Origin: JAWKHR01 sp041394725
GTDB taxonomy: Bacteria > Acidobacteriota > Vicinamibacteria > Vicinamibacterales > SCN-69-37
Length of the DNA stretch: 45,748 nt
Assembly: GCA_041394725.1 (NCBI GenBank)
Contig: JAWKHR010000048.1
Coordinates: forward strand, 1-45,748
Direction: 5' to 3'
Positions 22,973-31,429 of the stretch are shown here, in pieces. The notes under the pieces are model-generated. The model was not told where the DNA came from. It saw nothing but the letters and a program-made list of their open reading frames with translations, and ran no database searches. Numbering within the stretch: the stretch's first letter is position 1; the number at the start of each line of letters is the position of its first letter. The position numbers were made by a program, and so were the translations under genes.

Positions 22973-24787
22973 CTACCGTCTCTGAAACTCCGGCGACCCC
23001 AGCGTCAGCGCGAGCAGTTGCTGCGGGGTGTCGGCCCGGGCGAGCGTGTCGCGCGTGGCGGCCGAGGCCTCGCCGGCGAGGAGCGCGGCCACGAGCGCGT
23101 CGCGCGTCGCCTCGGTCGTGTCCGGCACCAGCCGCGCCACGTCCACGCGGACGGCGTTCCGGCCGACCAGCCCGCGGCCGCGGCCGGTGGGCGGCGGCTC
23201 CATCTGCTCGCCGCGGATGTTCTGCTGCGGCCGGAGCGGCGCGGTGCCGCCGATGAGCTGCACGGCCAGGTTCATCCGCGCGAGCAGCGCGCCCGTGTTC
23301 ACCCAGGCGTCGGCCGTCATGCTGTAGCCGGTCGGCGGCTGGGCGCCGTAGAGCGGCATCCCGAGGTTGTTCATCGCGGCGACGAGCGGCTGCGCGTTGT
23401 TGACCCGCGCGCCGGTCGCCCGCATCGCCGACGCGATGAACTCCAGCGGGGTCTTCACCTTCACCCGCCGCGCGTCCTCCGAGAGGAACTCGTCCGACGT
23501 GAGGATCGCGCGCGTGACCTCGCGCAGGTCGCCCTTCGTGTCGAGGAAGACCTTCGCCGCCCGGTCCACCAGCGCGGCCGGCGGCTCGTCCGCCACGAAG
23601 CGCTGCGCCAGCTTGAACGCGATGTGGTGCGCGGTCGCCGGGTGCGTCGCGAGCATGTCGAGCAGCCGCTCGCCCTCCTCCTGGCCGCCCGGCGCGAACG
23701 TCCGGCCCATCACCGTCTTCACGCCCGGGTCGTGCATCTGCGGGCGGAACACGAACGTGCCGCCCTGCCGCGGCTGGTCGATCGTCCAGCCGGTCAGGAT
23801 GCGCGCCACCTCGATGACGTCCTGCTGCGTGTAGCCGCCGTCCACGCCGAGCGTGTGGAGCTCCATCAGCTCGCGCGCGTAGTTCTCGTTGATGCCGCGC
23901 TGGGGACGCTGCGGGTTCTGCTGCTGGCGACGCGCCTGCATCTGCCGGAGCCGCTGCTCGAGCTGCTGCCGCTGCTGCGGCCGCAGGTTCGGGTCGTCGA
24001 GCTGGCGTCGCATCTGTTCGCTGATGACGAGCGTCGGCGTCGGCGTCTGGCTCTGGAAGTTGTCCAGGTAGAACAGCATCGCCGGGCTGTGCGCCGTCGC
24101 GCCGAGCATGTCGCGGAACGACCCGAGCACGTACGGGCGGATCGCCTCGCGCTCGTACTCGGTCAGGTACTGCCGGACCTGGCCCTTGCCGATGAAGACG
24201 TTGAAGTGGTTGAACCAGAAGTCCACGAGGACTTCCTGGAGCTGCGCCTCGGACTCGATGGCCCGGACCATCTTCGCCTGCATCAGCTCGTTGGTCACCG
24301 ACTGCGCCCGCTGGCGCACCTGGCGCTCCTCGGGCGAGACCTCGGGACGTGCCGGCTGGCCCGCCGGCGGCGTCATCATCGCCGGGTCGGGCGGCGCCGC
24401 GGCGTTCTGGCGCTGTTGCTGCTGCTGGCGCCGGCGCAGCTCGTCGGCCGGCGCGAAGTACTGCGAGGTGAGCTCGCGCGAGCTCATCCCGATCGTCGGG
24501 AAACGCTCCAGGTCGCGCGCGAGCGCCGAATCGTCGATCCGTTCCGGGTGCAGCTGCTGATCGATGTAGGCCTCGACGCCCATCGCCTGGACCCGCTCGA
24601 TGTCACCGGGCCGCGGCCCGAACGCCACGCGGTTCAGCACGTGGGCCACCGTCGCGCGGTCGGCCGGGGCCGTCGCCCGCGAGGCGCCCCGTTCGGCCGA
24701 GGTGGCGCCCGTGAAGAGGATGAGCAGGCCGGCGGCCGTCGCGATCGCCGCGGGCCGGCGGAAGCGGAACGAGGGGTTCGGCGTCAT
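22973..24787 (-). CDS. DUF1800 family protein, secreted
   Basis: 604 aa with a signal peptide (FRRPAAIATAAGLLILFTGATSA). DUF1800 landmarks are HVLNRVAFGPRPGDIERVQAMGVEAYIDQQL, LVDFWFNHFNVF, the GINENYARELMELHTLGVDGGYTQQDVIEVARILTGW block, and the C-terminal ASAATRDTLARADTPQQLLALTLGSPEFQRR. Two Gln-rich low-complexity segments are inserted (about residues 118-125 and 262-296). Function is unknown; the family is nearly always paired with DUF1501, whose gene follows downstream. The spacer between them holds inverted heptamer array E. Confidence 0.92.
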   Translation of the reverse strand: MTPNPSFRFRRPAAIATAAGLLILFTGATSAERGASRATAPADRATVAHVLNRVAFGPRPGDIERVQAMGVEAYIDQQLHPERIDDSALARDLERFPTIGMSSRELTSQYFAPADELRRRQQQQQRQNAAAPPDPAMMTPPAGQPARPEVSPEERQVRQRAQSVTNELMQAKMVRAIESEAQLQEVLVDFWFNHFNVFIGKGQVRQYLTEYEREAIRPYVLGSFRDMLGATAHSPAMLFYLDNFQSQTPTPTLVISEQMRRQLDDPNLRPQQRQQLEQRLRQMQARRQQQNPQRPQRGINENYARELMELHTLGVDGGYTQQDVIEVARILTGWTIDQPRQGGTFVFRPQMHDPGVKTVMGRTFAPGGQEEGERLLDMLATHPATAHHIAFKLAQRFVADEPPAALVDRAAKVFLDTKGDLREVTRAILTSDEFLSEDARRVKVKTPLEFIASAMRATGARVNNAQPLVAAMNNLGMPLYGAQPPTGYSMTADAWVNTGALLARMNLAVQLIGGTAPLRPQQNIRGEQMEPPPTGRGRGLVGRNAVRVDVARLVPDTTEATRDALVAALLAGEASAATRDTLARADTPQQLLALTLGSPEFQRR

Positions 24788-24850
24788 ACACCCGATTAGA
24801 CCGGTACCCCGGGAAAAAGAAAAACGTCGCCCCCAGGCGTCACGAAACCG

Positions 24851-26419
24851 TCATTTCACGGGGATTTCGAGCACCGCCCGGGCCGCCAGCAGGCCCGGCC
24901 AGCCCGTCAGGCCGCCCCCCGGATGGGTCCCGGCACCGGCCAGCACCAGGCCGCCGATCGGGCCACGCACCCCGGGCGAGCCGAGCAGCGGGCGCGCCAC
25001 CCACCACTGGTCGAGCGTCATCTCGCCATGAAAGATGTGGCCGCCCGGCAGGGCCCAGCGCCGCTCCAGATCCTCCGGCGTGAGCGCTTCGGTCCCGGCA
25101 ATCCGCGCGCGCAGGCCCGGCGCCTCCGCCTCCAGGCGATCGACGACGGCCCGCACGACCTCGTCGCGGCGGGTGTCCCACGACCCGGTCGCCAGCGCGC
25201 GCGGCGCGAAGTGCGCGACCACCGACATCACATGCCGCCCCGCCGGCGCGAGCGACGGGTCGGCGACCGTCGGCACCGTGACGTCCAGCCACGGCTCGGG
25301 GGACGGCTCGCCGTACTTCGCCGCGTCGAACGCGCGCTCGAGGCCGTCCACGTCCGGCACGACGAGCACGCGTCCCGCGAGCGGGCGCGCGTCGCCGCCG
25401 ATCGCGGTGAAGGCGGGCGCCTCGTCCAGCGCCAGGTTCACCTTCATCGTCACGCCGCGCGCGCGGTAGTGGCGCATGCCGTCGCGGACGCTGGGCGCCA
25501 GCACGTCCGGTGGGAGCAGGTCGAGGTACACCTGCCGCGGGTCGATCGCGGCGACGACGGCGGTGGCGGCGATCGACTCGCCGCCCTCGAGCGTCACGCC
25601 GGTGACGCGGTGGTCCGCGGTCTCGATCCGGGCCACGCGGGCGTCCGTCCGCACCACGGCGCCCGCGCGACGCGCGACGTCCGCGATCCGGGCCGTGACC
25701 GCGCCCGGCCCGCCGCGCGCGGTGACGGCGCGACCGAGCGGCGCGTCTTCCGCCGCCACGCGCTGCAGCAGCAGCAGGCCCGTGCCGGCCGACCAGGGAC
25801 CCGCCAGGTGCCCGTGGAGGGCGAGCGCGCACACGGCCGCCTGCATGACGTCGGACTCGAACCACTCCGCCGCGACGTCGGCCACGGCCATCGGCACGTA
25901 GCGCAGGAGGCGGGCCAGGTCGTCCCGCCCGAGGCCACGCGCGGCACGGCCCGCGCCGAGGAGCCGGAAGAGATCGGTGGCCGACGGGCGATCGAGGTCG
26001 GGTGGCGGATGCCGATCGATCGACCGGAGGACGCCGCCGATCGCGCGCATCGCGCGCGCGAACCCGCGCCACTGCCGCGCGTCGTGCGACGACACCGGTC
26101 GCAGCGACGCGCCGGTCGCCTCGTCGTCGAGGCACACGCGCGCGGCGGCGCCGGCCGGGCCGATCACGGTCACGGGCGGGTCGGGCGCCACCAGGTCGAG
26201 GGCCTCCGCGTCGAGGCCGAGCGCGGCCAGCACGTCGCCGGCAACCGGGCCGAACGCGTGGCTGAGCGTCGGCGCGTGGAAGCCAGGTGCGAACTCCGTC
26301 GTGATCGCCGTGCCGCCCACCACGGGCCGCTGGTCCAGGATCGTCACCGGCCGCCCGCGCCGCGCGAGCACGGCGCCCGCGACCAGGCCGTTCAGGCCGC
26401 CGCCGACGACGACGATCAC
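24851..26419 (-). CDS. PYROXD2-like / phytoene-desaturase-superfamily FAD oxidoreductase (second copy)
   Basis: 522 aa. It begins with the FAD-binding VVGGGLNGLVAGAVLARRGRPVTILDQRPVVGG motif, has an RITGV-like central substrate region and ends with the FAD-contacting LAGAGTHPGGGLTGWPGLLAARAVL segment. It is clearly paralogous to the upstream gene. The GTG at 26419 overlaps the stop of that gene (GTGA, 26416-26419), so the pair is translationally coupled; the longer open frame to 27430 is a shadow. The Cys/Gly details resemble PYROXD2-type enzymes more than carotenoid desaturases. No crt gene is nearby and the substrate is unknown. Confidence 0.83.
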   Translation of the reverse strand: MIVVVGGGLNGLVAGAVLARRGRPVTILDQRPVVGGTAITTEFAPGFHAPTLSHAFGPVAGDVLAALGLDAEALDLVAPDPPVTVIGPAGAAARVCLDDEATGASLRPVSSHDARQWRGFARAMRAIGGVLRSIDRHPPPDLDRPSATDLFRLLGAGRAARGLGRDDLARLLRYVPMAVADVAAEWFESDVMQAAVCALALHGHLAGPWSAGTGLLLLQRVAAEDAPLGRAVTARGGPGAVTARIADVARRAGAVVRTDARVARIETADHRVTGVTLEGGESIAATAVVAAIDPRQVYLDLLPPDVLAPSVRDGMRHYRARGVTMKVNLALDEAPAFTAIGGDARPLAGRVLVVPDVDGLERAFDAAKYGEPSPEPWLDVTVPTVADPSLAPAGRHVMSVVAHFAPRALATGSWDTRRDEVVRAVVDRLEAEAPGLRARIAGTEALTPEDLERRWALPGGHIFHGEMTLDQWWVARPLLGSPGVRGPIGGLVLAGAGTHPGGGLTGWPGLLAARAVLEIPVK

Positions 26420-27996
26420 GTCAGGTCTCCCAGCGCGACCGCCGCCGCGTTGCGGCCCGGCGCGCCCATGATGCCGCCGCCCGGGTGCGTCGCCGACCCG
26501 CAGAGGTACAGCCGGCGCAGCGGCGTGCGGTATCCCGCCCATCCCGGCGCGGGCCGCAGGAAGAACAGCTGCTCGAGCGAGAGCTCGCCCTGGAAGATGT
26601 TGCCCTCCGACAGGCCGAACTCGCGCTCGAGGTCGAGCGGCGTCAGGACCTGTCGGTGCAGGATGCGGTCGCGGAATCCCGGCGCGTACGCCTCGATCGT
26701 GTTCACGACGACGTCGCCGAACGCCTCGCGGTGGTCGTCCCAGGAACCCTCGACGAGATCGTAGGGCGCGTACTGCACGAAGCAGGACATGACGTGCTTC
26801 CCGGGGGGCGCCACGGTCGGGTCCGTGAGGCTGGGGATGACCATGTCGATGTACGGCCGGCGGGAATAGCGGCCGTACTTCGCCTCGTCGTAGGCGCGCT
26901 CCATGTAGTCCACCGACGGCGAGATCGAGATCGCGCCGCGCAGGTGCGGGCCCGCGCCCGGCATCGCGGTGAAGTCCGGCAGGCCGTCGAGCGCGAGGTT
27001 GACCTTGCCGGACGACCCGCGGAACTTGTAACGGCGGATGTCCTCGACGAACTCCGGCGGCAGGTGCGACTCGCCCGTCATCCCGAGGAACGTCAGCCGC
27101 GGGTCCACGCTCGAGAGCACGGCCGAGGCCGAGACCTCGTCGCCGTTGTCGAGCACGACGCCGGTGGCCGTGCCGCCCGACACGAGAATCCGCTCGACCG
27201 GCGTCTGGAGCCGGATTTCCGCGCCCGCCGCGCGGGCCGCCGAGGCGATCGCCTGCGACACCTGTCCCGTGCCGCCGCGCGAGAGGCCCCACGATCGGAA
27301 CGCGCCGTCGATCTCGCCCATGTAGTGGTGCAGCAGCACGTAGGCGGTGCCCGGCGACCGGACGCCCTGGAACGTGCCGATGACGCCCGACGCGGCCATC
27401 GTCGCCTTGAGGACGTCGGTCTCGAACCACTGATCGAGGAAGTCGGTCGCGCTGAGGGTCAGCAGCTGGAGCTGGTTGCGGCGGTCCGCGGCGGGCAGCG
27501 CCTGGAACTTCCGCGCCAGGCGCGCGAACGCGGTGAGGTCGCGCAGCCGGGGCGCGAACGGGTCGGGCGGCGTCATCGCGAGGATGTCCTTCGCGAAGCG
27601 GCCCATCTCGACCATCGCCCGGCCGTACTCGTCGTAGACCTCCGCGTCCAGGCGCGAGTGGCGCGCGATCTCGCGATAGGTGCGCGCATGGTCGTTCACG
27701 CGCCAGAGGTGGTTCCCGTCGGGCATCGGCGTGAAGGTGCCGTCGAGCGGGAGCAGCTCCAGGCCGTGGGCGGCGAGGTCCAGCTCGCGGATGATCTCCG
27801 GCCGGAGCAGGGAGACCACGTAGGAGCAGACCGAGTACTTGAACCCGGGGAAGATCTCCTCGGTCACCGCGGCGCCGCCGACCACGTGGCGGCGCTCGAG
27901 CACGAGGACGGACCGGCCGGCGCGGGCGAGGTAGGCGGCCGCCGTCAGGCCGTTGTGACCGGCCCCGATCACCACCGCGTCGTAGCGCGCGGGCAT
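26416..27996 (-). CDS. PYROXD2-like FAD-dependent oxidoreductase (first copy)
   Basis: 526 aa. The N-terminal VVIGAGHNGLTAAAYLARAGRSVLVLERRHVVGGAAVTEE binds FAD. FKYSVCSYVVSLLRPEIIRELDL and LHHYMGEIDGAFRSWGLSRGGTGQVSQAI are segments characteristic of the PYROXD2 group, and the C-terminal YLCGSATHPGGGIMGAPGRNAA closes the FAD site. The human member is a mitochondrial protein of uncertain activity, so the reaction is unknown. ATG 27996 starts exactly at the domain boundary and follows TACAAT by 5 nt. It heads a two-gene operon and is divergent from the ROK gene across 61 nt. Confidence 0.88.
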   Translation of the reverse strand: MPARYDAVVIGAGHNGLTAAAYLARAGRSVLVLERRHVVGGAAVTEEIFPGFKYSVCSYVVSLLRPEIIRELDLAAHGLELLPLDGTFTPMPDGNHLWRVNDHARTYREIARHSRLDAEVYDEYGRAMVEMGRFAKDILAMTPPDPFAPRLRDLTAFARLARKFQALPAADRRNQLQLLTLSATDFLDQWFETDVLKATMAASGVIGTFQGVRSPGTAYVLLHHYMGEIDGAFRSWGLSRGGTGQVSQAIASAARAAGAEIRLQTPVERILVSGGTATGVVLDNGDEVSASAVLSSVDPRLTFLGMTGESHLPPEFVEDIRRYKFRGSSGKVNLALDGLPDFTAMPGAGPHLRGAISISPSVDYMERAYDEAKYGRYSRRPYIDMVIPSLTDPTVAPPGKHVMSCFVQYAPYDLVEGSWDDHREAFGDVVVNTIEAYAPGFRDRILHRQVLTPLDLEREFGLSEGNIFQGELSLEQLFFLRPAPGWAGYRTPLRRLYLCGSATHPGGGIMGAPGRNAAAVALGDLT

Positions 27997-28001
27997 GCGG
28001 G

Positions 28002-28007
28002 ATTGTA
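28002..28007 (-). promoter_or_regulatory. Putative -10 element (TACAAT) of the PYROXD2-like operon
   Basis: On the minus strand TACAAT is followed by CCCGC and then the ATG at 27996. No ribosome-binding site fits in 5 nt, so a leaderless mRNA is likely if this hexamer is used. Confidence 0.5.
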
Positions 28008-28045
28008 AACGGGATCGCGGGGATGCCCGCCCCCCGGTCCTACCG

Positions 28046-28051
28046 TATCCT
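28046..28051 (+). promoter_or_regulatory. Putative -10 element (TATCCT) of the ROK gene
   Basis: TATCCT ends 6 nt before the GTG at 28058. A TACCGT just upstream is an alternative. Either would give a leaderless or nearly leaderless transcript. Confidence 0.35.
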
Positions 28052-28057
28052 TGTGCC

Positions 28058-29038
28058 GTGCCCATCCTCGGCGGCTCGTCGCCCGCGCCCATCCTGGCCA
28101 TCGACATCGGCGGTTCCAGCGTCAAGTCCGGCCTCGTCCTGCCCGGCGGCGGCCGGTGGCGGCTGGTCGAACGGTTCGAGCCGTTGCCCGTCACCGAGCG
28201 GACGTTCAAGCCGCTCCGCGCGCTGGTCGTCTCGGCCGCGGCACGCGCGCTGGAGGTGGCGCCGGAGCTGAGCGTGGTCGGCATCAGCACGACCGGGTCG
28301 GCCACGCCGGACAACGTCGTCCTGGGCGCCGGGTTCTTCGAGGGTTACCAGGACATCATCTGGAAGGCCGAGCTCGACGACGCGATTCCCGGGCGCCAGT
28401 GGGAGGTGCGGGTCGTCAACGACGGCCGCGCGGCGGCCTGGGGCACCTACCTCGAGGACGAGCGGGCCCGCGGCCTCAGCCTCGCGCACTTCGTCGTCGG
28501 CACGGGCATCGGCGGCGGGCTGGTCGTGCACGGGCAGCTCGTGCACGGCGCGCACAACTTTGCCGGCGTCCTCGGGCACCTGCGCGTCACGCGCGAGGAG
28601 ACCGCGCCCTGCGTGTGCGGGCGGCAGGGCTGCGTGGAGCTCTTCGCCGGTGGCCCGGCGGTGCTGCGCGATGCCGCGGCCAACGGCGCCGGGCCCGCCG
28701 CCGAATCCGTGCTGCGACTCGCCGACGCGGCGCGGCAGGGATCGGTGGTCGCGCGGGAGGCGTTCCGCACGGGCGGCGCGTGGCTCGGCCAGGCAATCGC
28801 GCTCGTGGCCAACATCCTCGATCCCGAGGTCGTCACGATCGGCGGCGGCGTGGTGGCGGCCGCCGACTACGACGCGGGCGGCGCGCGCAACTGGTACGTG
28901 GACGCGGCCGCCGACGCCGCGCGGGAGGCGGCGCTCCCGCGCATCGCCGCCCGCTTCACCGTGCTCCGCGCGTCGCTCCTCAACGACGCGGCCCTCATCG
29001 GCGCCGCCGCCCTCGCGTGGGACCAGGCACGGGGATGA
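28058..29038 (+). CDS. ROK-family sugar kinase (polyphosphate-glucokinase-like)
   Basis: 326 aa. The N-terminal phosphate-binding motif is AIDIGGSSVKSGLV. A VVNDGRAAAWG segment supplies the catalytic Asp, FVVGTGIGGGLVVHGQL binds phosphate, and GVLGHLRV plus the zinc-binding CVCGRQGC motif are ROK signatures. Such enzymes phosphorylate glucose or related sugars. Specificity cannot be read from the sequence, and there is no N-terminal helix-turn-helix, so it is a kinase and not a ROK repressor. The GTG at 28058 was chosen because residues before it are not family-like. Confidence 0.88.
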   Translation: MPILGGSSPAPILAIDIGGSSVKSGLVLPGGGRWRLVERFEPLPVTERTFKPLRALVVSAAARALEVAPELSVVGISTTGSATPDNVVLGAGFFEGYQDIIWKAELDDAIPGRQWEVRVVNDGRAAAWGTYLEDERARGLSLAHFVVGTGIGGGLVVHGQLVHGAHNFAGVLGHLRVTREETAPCVCGRQGCVELFAGGPAVLRDAAANGAGPAAESVLRLADAARQGSVVAREAFRTGGAWLGQAIALVANILDPEVVTIGGGVVAAADYDAGGARNWYVDAAADAAREAALPRIAARFTVLRASLLNDAALIGAAALAWDQARG

Positions 29039-29046
29039 CCATGGTG

Positions 29047-29061
29047 GCCGGCCTTGCCGGC
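29047..29061. terminator. Short GC hairpin between convergent genes
   Basis: GCCGGC (29047-29052), loop CTT, GCCGGC (29056-29061). It fills the 29-nt gap between the ROK stop and the stop of the DUF5671 gene. No T-tract follows on either strand, so terminator function is tentative. Confidence 0.35.
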
Positions 29062-29067
29062 GACGCG

Positions 29068-30153
29068 CTACCGTTCGATCCGCTGGGGTTCGATCGTGAA
29101 GCACTGGCGTCCGGCCTCGTGCGTCCAGAAGCGCCGCGTCGGCCTCGGCGACGTGTCGGCGGAGGCCCTCGCGAACGTCGCACACAGCTCGTAGGTCCCG
29201 GCGTCGATCACGCGGTAGGCGTACGGGGCTCCCGTGTCGGGATCCGTCAGCGGGCGTGGGGCGGAGGGGAGATCGGCAAGGGAGGCGGGCAGGTGGCCCT
29301 CCCGGGTCCAGTAGAGGTCGATCGACGTCGAGGTCCGCGTGAGGTCCTGCACCCGCCGGAGGTCGAGCAGCTCGACGCGCGCCTCGGCCGGTGATCCGAT
29401 GATGGCGAGCGAGGCGGCCACCGCGCCGGTGGCGGCCACGGCGGCGACGACCGCGAACAGGCGGCCGCGCGTGAGGCGCCCCTGGCGGTCCGCTCCGGCG
29501 TCGCGGCCGTCTTCCCGCTCGTCGGCCCGCAGGTCCAGCAGGTAGTACCCGAACGCCCCGCCCGCGATCGCGGCAATCGTCGCCACCTTCAGCACGAACC
29601 GGACGGTCAGCTCGCCGCCGAGCACGTGGTAGACCAGCGCCGTGAAGTCGCCGATGAGCACCGTGGCGCCGACGAACAGCGTGAGGTAGGTGAGCCAGCG
29701 TCGCACCTTCGATCCGCGCTTGGTCGGGTCCTGCCGGACCTCGCGCCCCGTGATCGACGAGAGGAAGAAGAACACCGGCGCAGCCGTGACGAGCGACGCG
29801 ACCGAGAAGCGCGCGAGGCTCGACCGGAAGGCGGCCGCCGCGTCGGTCGCCGCCATGGCCGGATCAGGAAACGCCCAGTCGATCAGCTGGAACACCAGGC
29901 TGCCGAAATGCCAGGCGCTGAGGTACAGCGTGGTGAACAGCACGAGGTAGAGGAACGCGTCGCGCGCGTCGAGCGACGGGCGCGGGCGCGGCACGGGAAC
30001 CGGGAACGCGACGTCCGAGAACCCGGCCAGGGCCGCGCGCACCCGGGCGGGGCTCCAGCCGGATCGGGCGAGGGCCGATGCCACCTCGTCGCGGGCGACG
30101 CCGCGGGAGAGCGCCTCGCGCACGAAGCCGATGAGTTCGTCGTTGGCCGCCAT
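29068..30153 (-). CDS. DUF5671-like membrane protein with a pseudopilin-like C-terminal region
   Basis: 361 aa. Residues 1-45 form a helical domain (ELIGFVREALSRGVARDEVASALARSGWSP). About four membrane helices follow (YLVLFTTLYLSAWHFGSLVFQLIDW; ASLVTAAPVFFFLSSI; LTYLTLFVGATVLIGDFTALVYHVLGG; VATIAAIAGGAFGYYLLDL), which matches DUF5671. A fifth helix (residues about 230-255) carries an external segment with VQDLTRTSTSIDLYWTREGHLPASLADL and DPDTGAPYAYRVIDAGTYELCA, resembling the C-terminal part of type II secretion pseudopilins. GGAGGAG lies 5 nt before the ATG. Function is unknown. Confidence 0.75.
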   Translation of the reverse strand: MAANDELIGFVREALSRGVARDEVASALARSGWSPARVRAALAGFSDVAFPVPVPRPRPSLDARDAFLYLVLFTTLYLSAWHFGSLVFQLIDWAFPDPAMAATDAAAAFRSSLARFSVASLVTAAPVFFFLSSITGREVRQDPTKRGSKVRRWLTYLTLFVGATVLIGDFTALVYHVLGGELTVRFVLKVATIAAIAGGAFGYYLLDLRADEREDGRDAGADRQGRLTRGRLFAVVAAVAATGAVAASLAIIGSPAEARVELLDLRRVQDLTRTSTSIDLYWTREGHLPASLADLPSAPRPLTDPDTGAPYAYRVIDAGTYELCATFARASADTSPRPTRRFWTHEAGRQCFTIEPQRIER

Positions 30154-30264
30154 GGGTCTCCTCCAGTCGGTCCGGGCCGCGCCGACTGGGACGATGGTAG
30201 GCACGCCGGGGGCTCCGCGTCCTGAGCCCGCGCTGAGAAACCGTGAGGAGGCGTGATCGCGCCG

Positions 30265-31386
30265 CTACGCGCGCCAGAACCAGCGGCGACGGTAGAGGAT
30301 CTCGAGCAGGCCGTACATGCCCGCCAGCGCGGCCAGCGCGAACGCCAGCGACGCGACCTTCGGCGGCGCGAACGGCTCGAAGCCACGGGCGTAGGTCGCG
30401 CGGTAGAGCGTCGTGGACGTGCCGTCGGGCAACGGGGCGTGGACGAGCAGCAGCGTCTTGACGAGCCAGCCCGAGAAGACGAACAGCGCCAGCGCGTTCA
30501 TGCCCATCACGACGAACGGCCGCGTCCACCCGCGCCACCCGCGGACGTCGATCGCCCAGTAGGCGAGGGCCAGCAGCATCGCGGCGAGGCCGCTCGTGAA
30601 GAGCACGTAGGAGCTGGTCCAGAGGTTCTTGTTGATCGGGAAGTCGAGGCTCCACGCGAGGCCGAGCACCGTGGACGCCGCGCCGGCGCCCGCGAGCGTC
30701 GCGATCTTCGCGCGCGGCGATCGCGCGCTGGTGATCACGACGCCGGCGGCGATGCCCGTGAGGGCCGTGGCGATGGCGGGCAGCGTGCTGAGCAGGCCCT
30801 CCGGATCCCAGGTCTTCGACTGGCGCCACAGGTGCGCCTCCCCGAGCACCGTGCGGTCGAGCCACGCGCCGAGGTTGCCCGACGGCGAGAGATCCCCCGC
30901 CACGCCGCCCGGGACCGGCACGAACCGCATCAGGACCCAGTACCCGGTGACGAGCACGCCCGCCACGCCGAGGGCCCAGCCGATTCGCGCGTTCTCTCCG
31001 CGATCCGCGGTCGCGCGGTAGAGCAGCGCGGCCGCCGAGTAGCAGAGCGCGAGCCGCGGCAGCACGCCCATGATCCGGACGATCGAGAAGTCGAACCGCG
31101 GGTAGGCCGCCAGCAGGAAGCCGAGGCCGAACAGGATCGCGGCGCGCCGGACGATGACCGGGACGCCCGCCGCGCGTCGCCGCGACAGCGTGATCGAGAC
31201 GCCGACGATGAAGACGAAGAACGGGAAGATGAGGTCGGTCGGCGTCCAGCCGTTCCACTCGGCGTGCAGCAGCGGCGCGTAGACCGCGCCCCAGTCGCCC
31301 GGCGTGTTGACGATGACCATCGCGGCCATCGTGGCGCCGCGGAAGACGTCGAGCGACGTGAGGCGGGCCGGGGACACGGCGGTCAC
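30265..31386 (-). CDS. HGSNAT/NagX-like membrane acyltransferase (DUF5009 type)
   Basis: 373 aa with about ten membrane helices. The N-terminal RLTSLDVFRGATMAAMVIVN and WTPTDLIFPFFVFIVGVSITLS blocks are hallmarks of the heparan-alpha-glucosaminide N-acetyltransferase family. Members transfer acetyl groups across the membrane to amino sugars; bacterial members are often near N-acetylglucosamine genes. Here no aminosugar pathway gene adjoins, although a ROK kinase lies 1.2 kb away. GTG 31386 is the likely start, with TATACT 8 nt before it and no ribosome-binding site. Confidence 0.87.
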   Translation of the reverse strand: MTAVSPARLTSLDVFRGATMAAMVIVNTPGDWGAVYAPLLHAEWNGWTPTDLIFPFFVFIVGVSITLSRRRAAGVPVIVRRAAILFGLGFLLAAYPRFDFSIVRIMGVLPRLALCYSAAALLYRATADRGENARIGWALGVAGVLVTGYWVLMRFVPVPGGVAGDLSPSGNLGAWLDRTVLGEAHLWRQSKTWDPEGLLSTLPAIATALTGIAAGVVITSARSPRAKIATLAGAGAASTVLGLAWSLDFPINKNLWTSSYVLFTSGLAAMLLALAYWAIDVRGWRGWTRPFVVMGMNALALFVFSGWLVKTLLLVHAPLPDGTSTTLYRATYARGFEPFAPPKVASLAFALAALAGMYGLLEILYRRRWFWRA

Positions 31387-31394
31387 GCCGCGCC

Positions 31395-31400
31395 AGTATA
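31395..31400 (-). promoter_or_regulatory. Putative -10 element (TATACT) of the acyltransferase gene
   Basis: On the minus strand TATACT is followed after 8 nt by the GTG at 31386. It is close to the consensus -10 hexamer and suggests a leaderless transcript. Confidence 0.5.
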
Positions 31401-31429
31401 CGGCCGGTCCGGGGCGGCCGCGCGGCGTG

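Noticed and set aside
24851..27430. An 859-codon reading of the second PYROXD2-like gene
   Set aside because: The first 337 codons are an Arg/Gly-rich shadow of the upstream paralogue; the FAD motif starts at GTG 26419.
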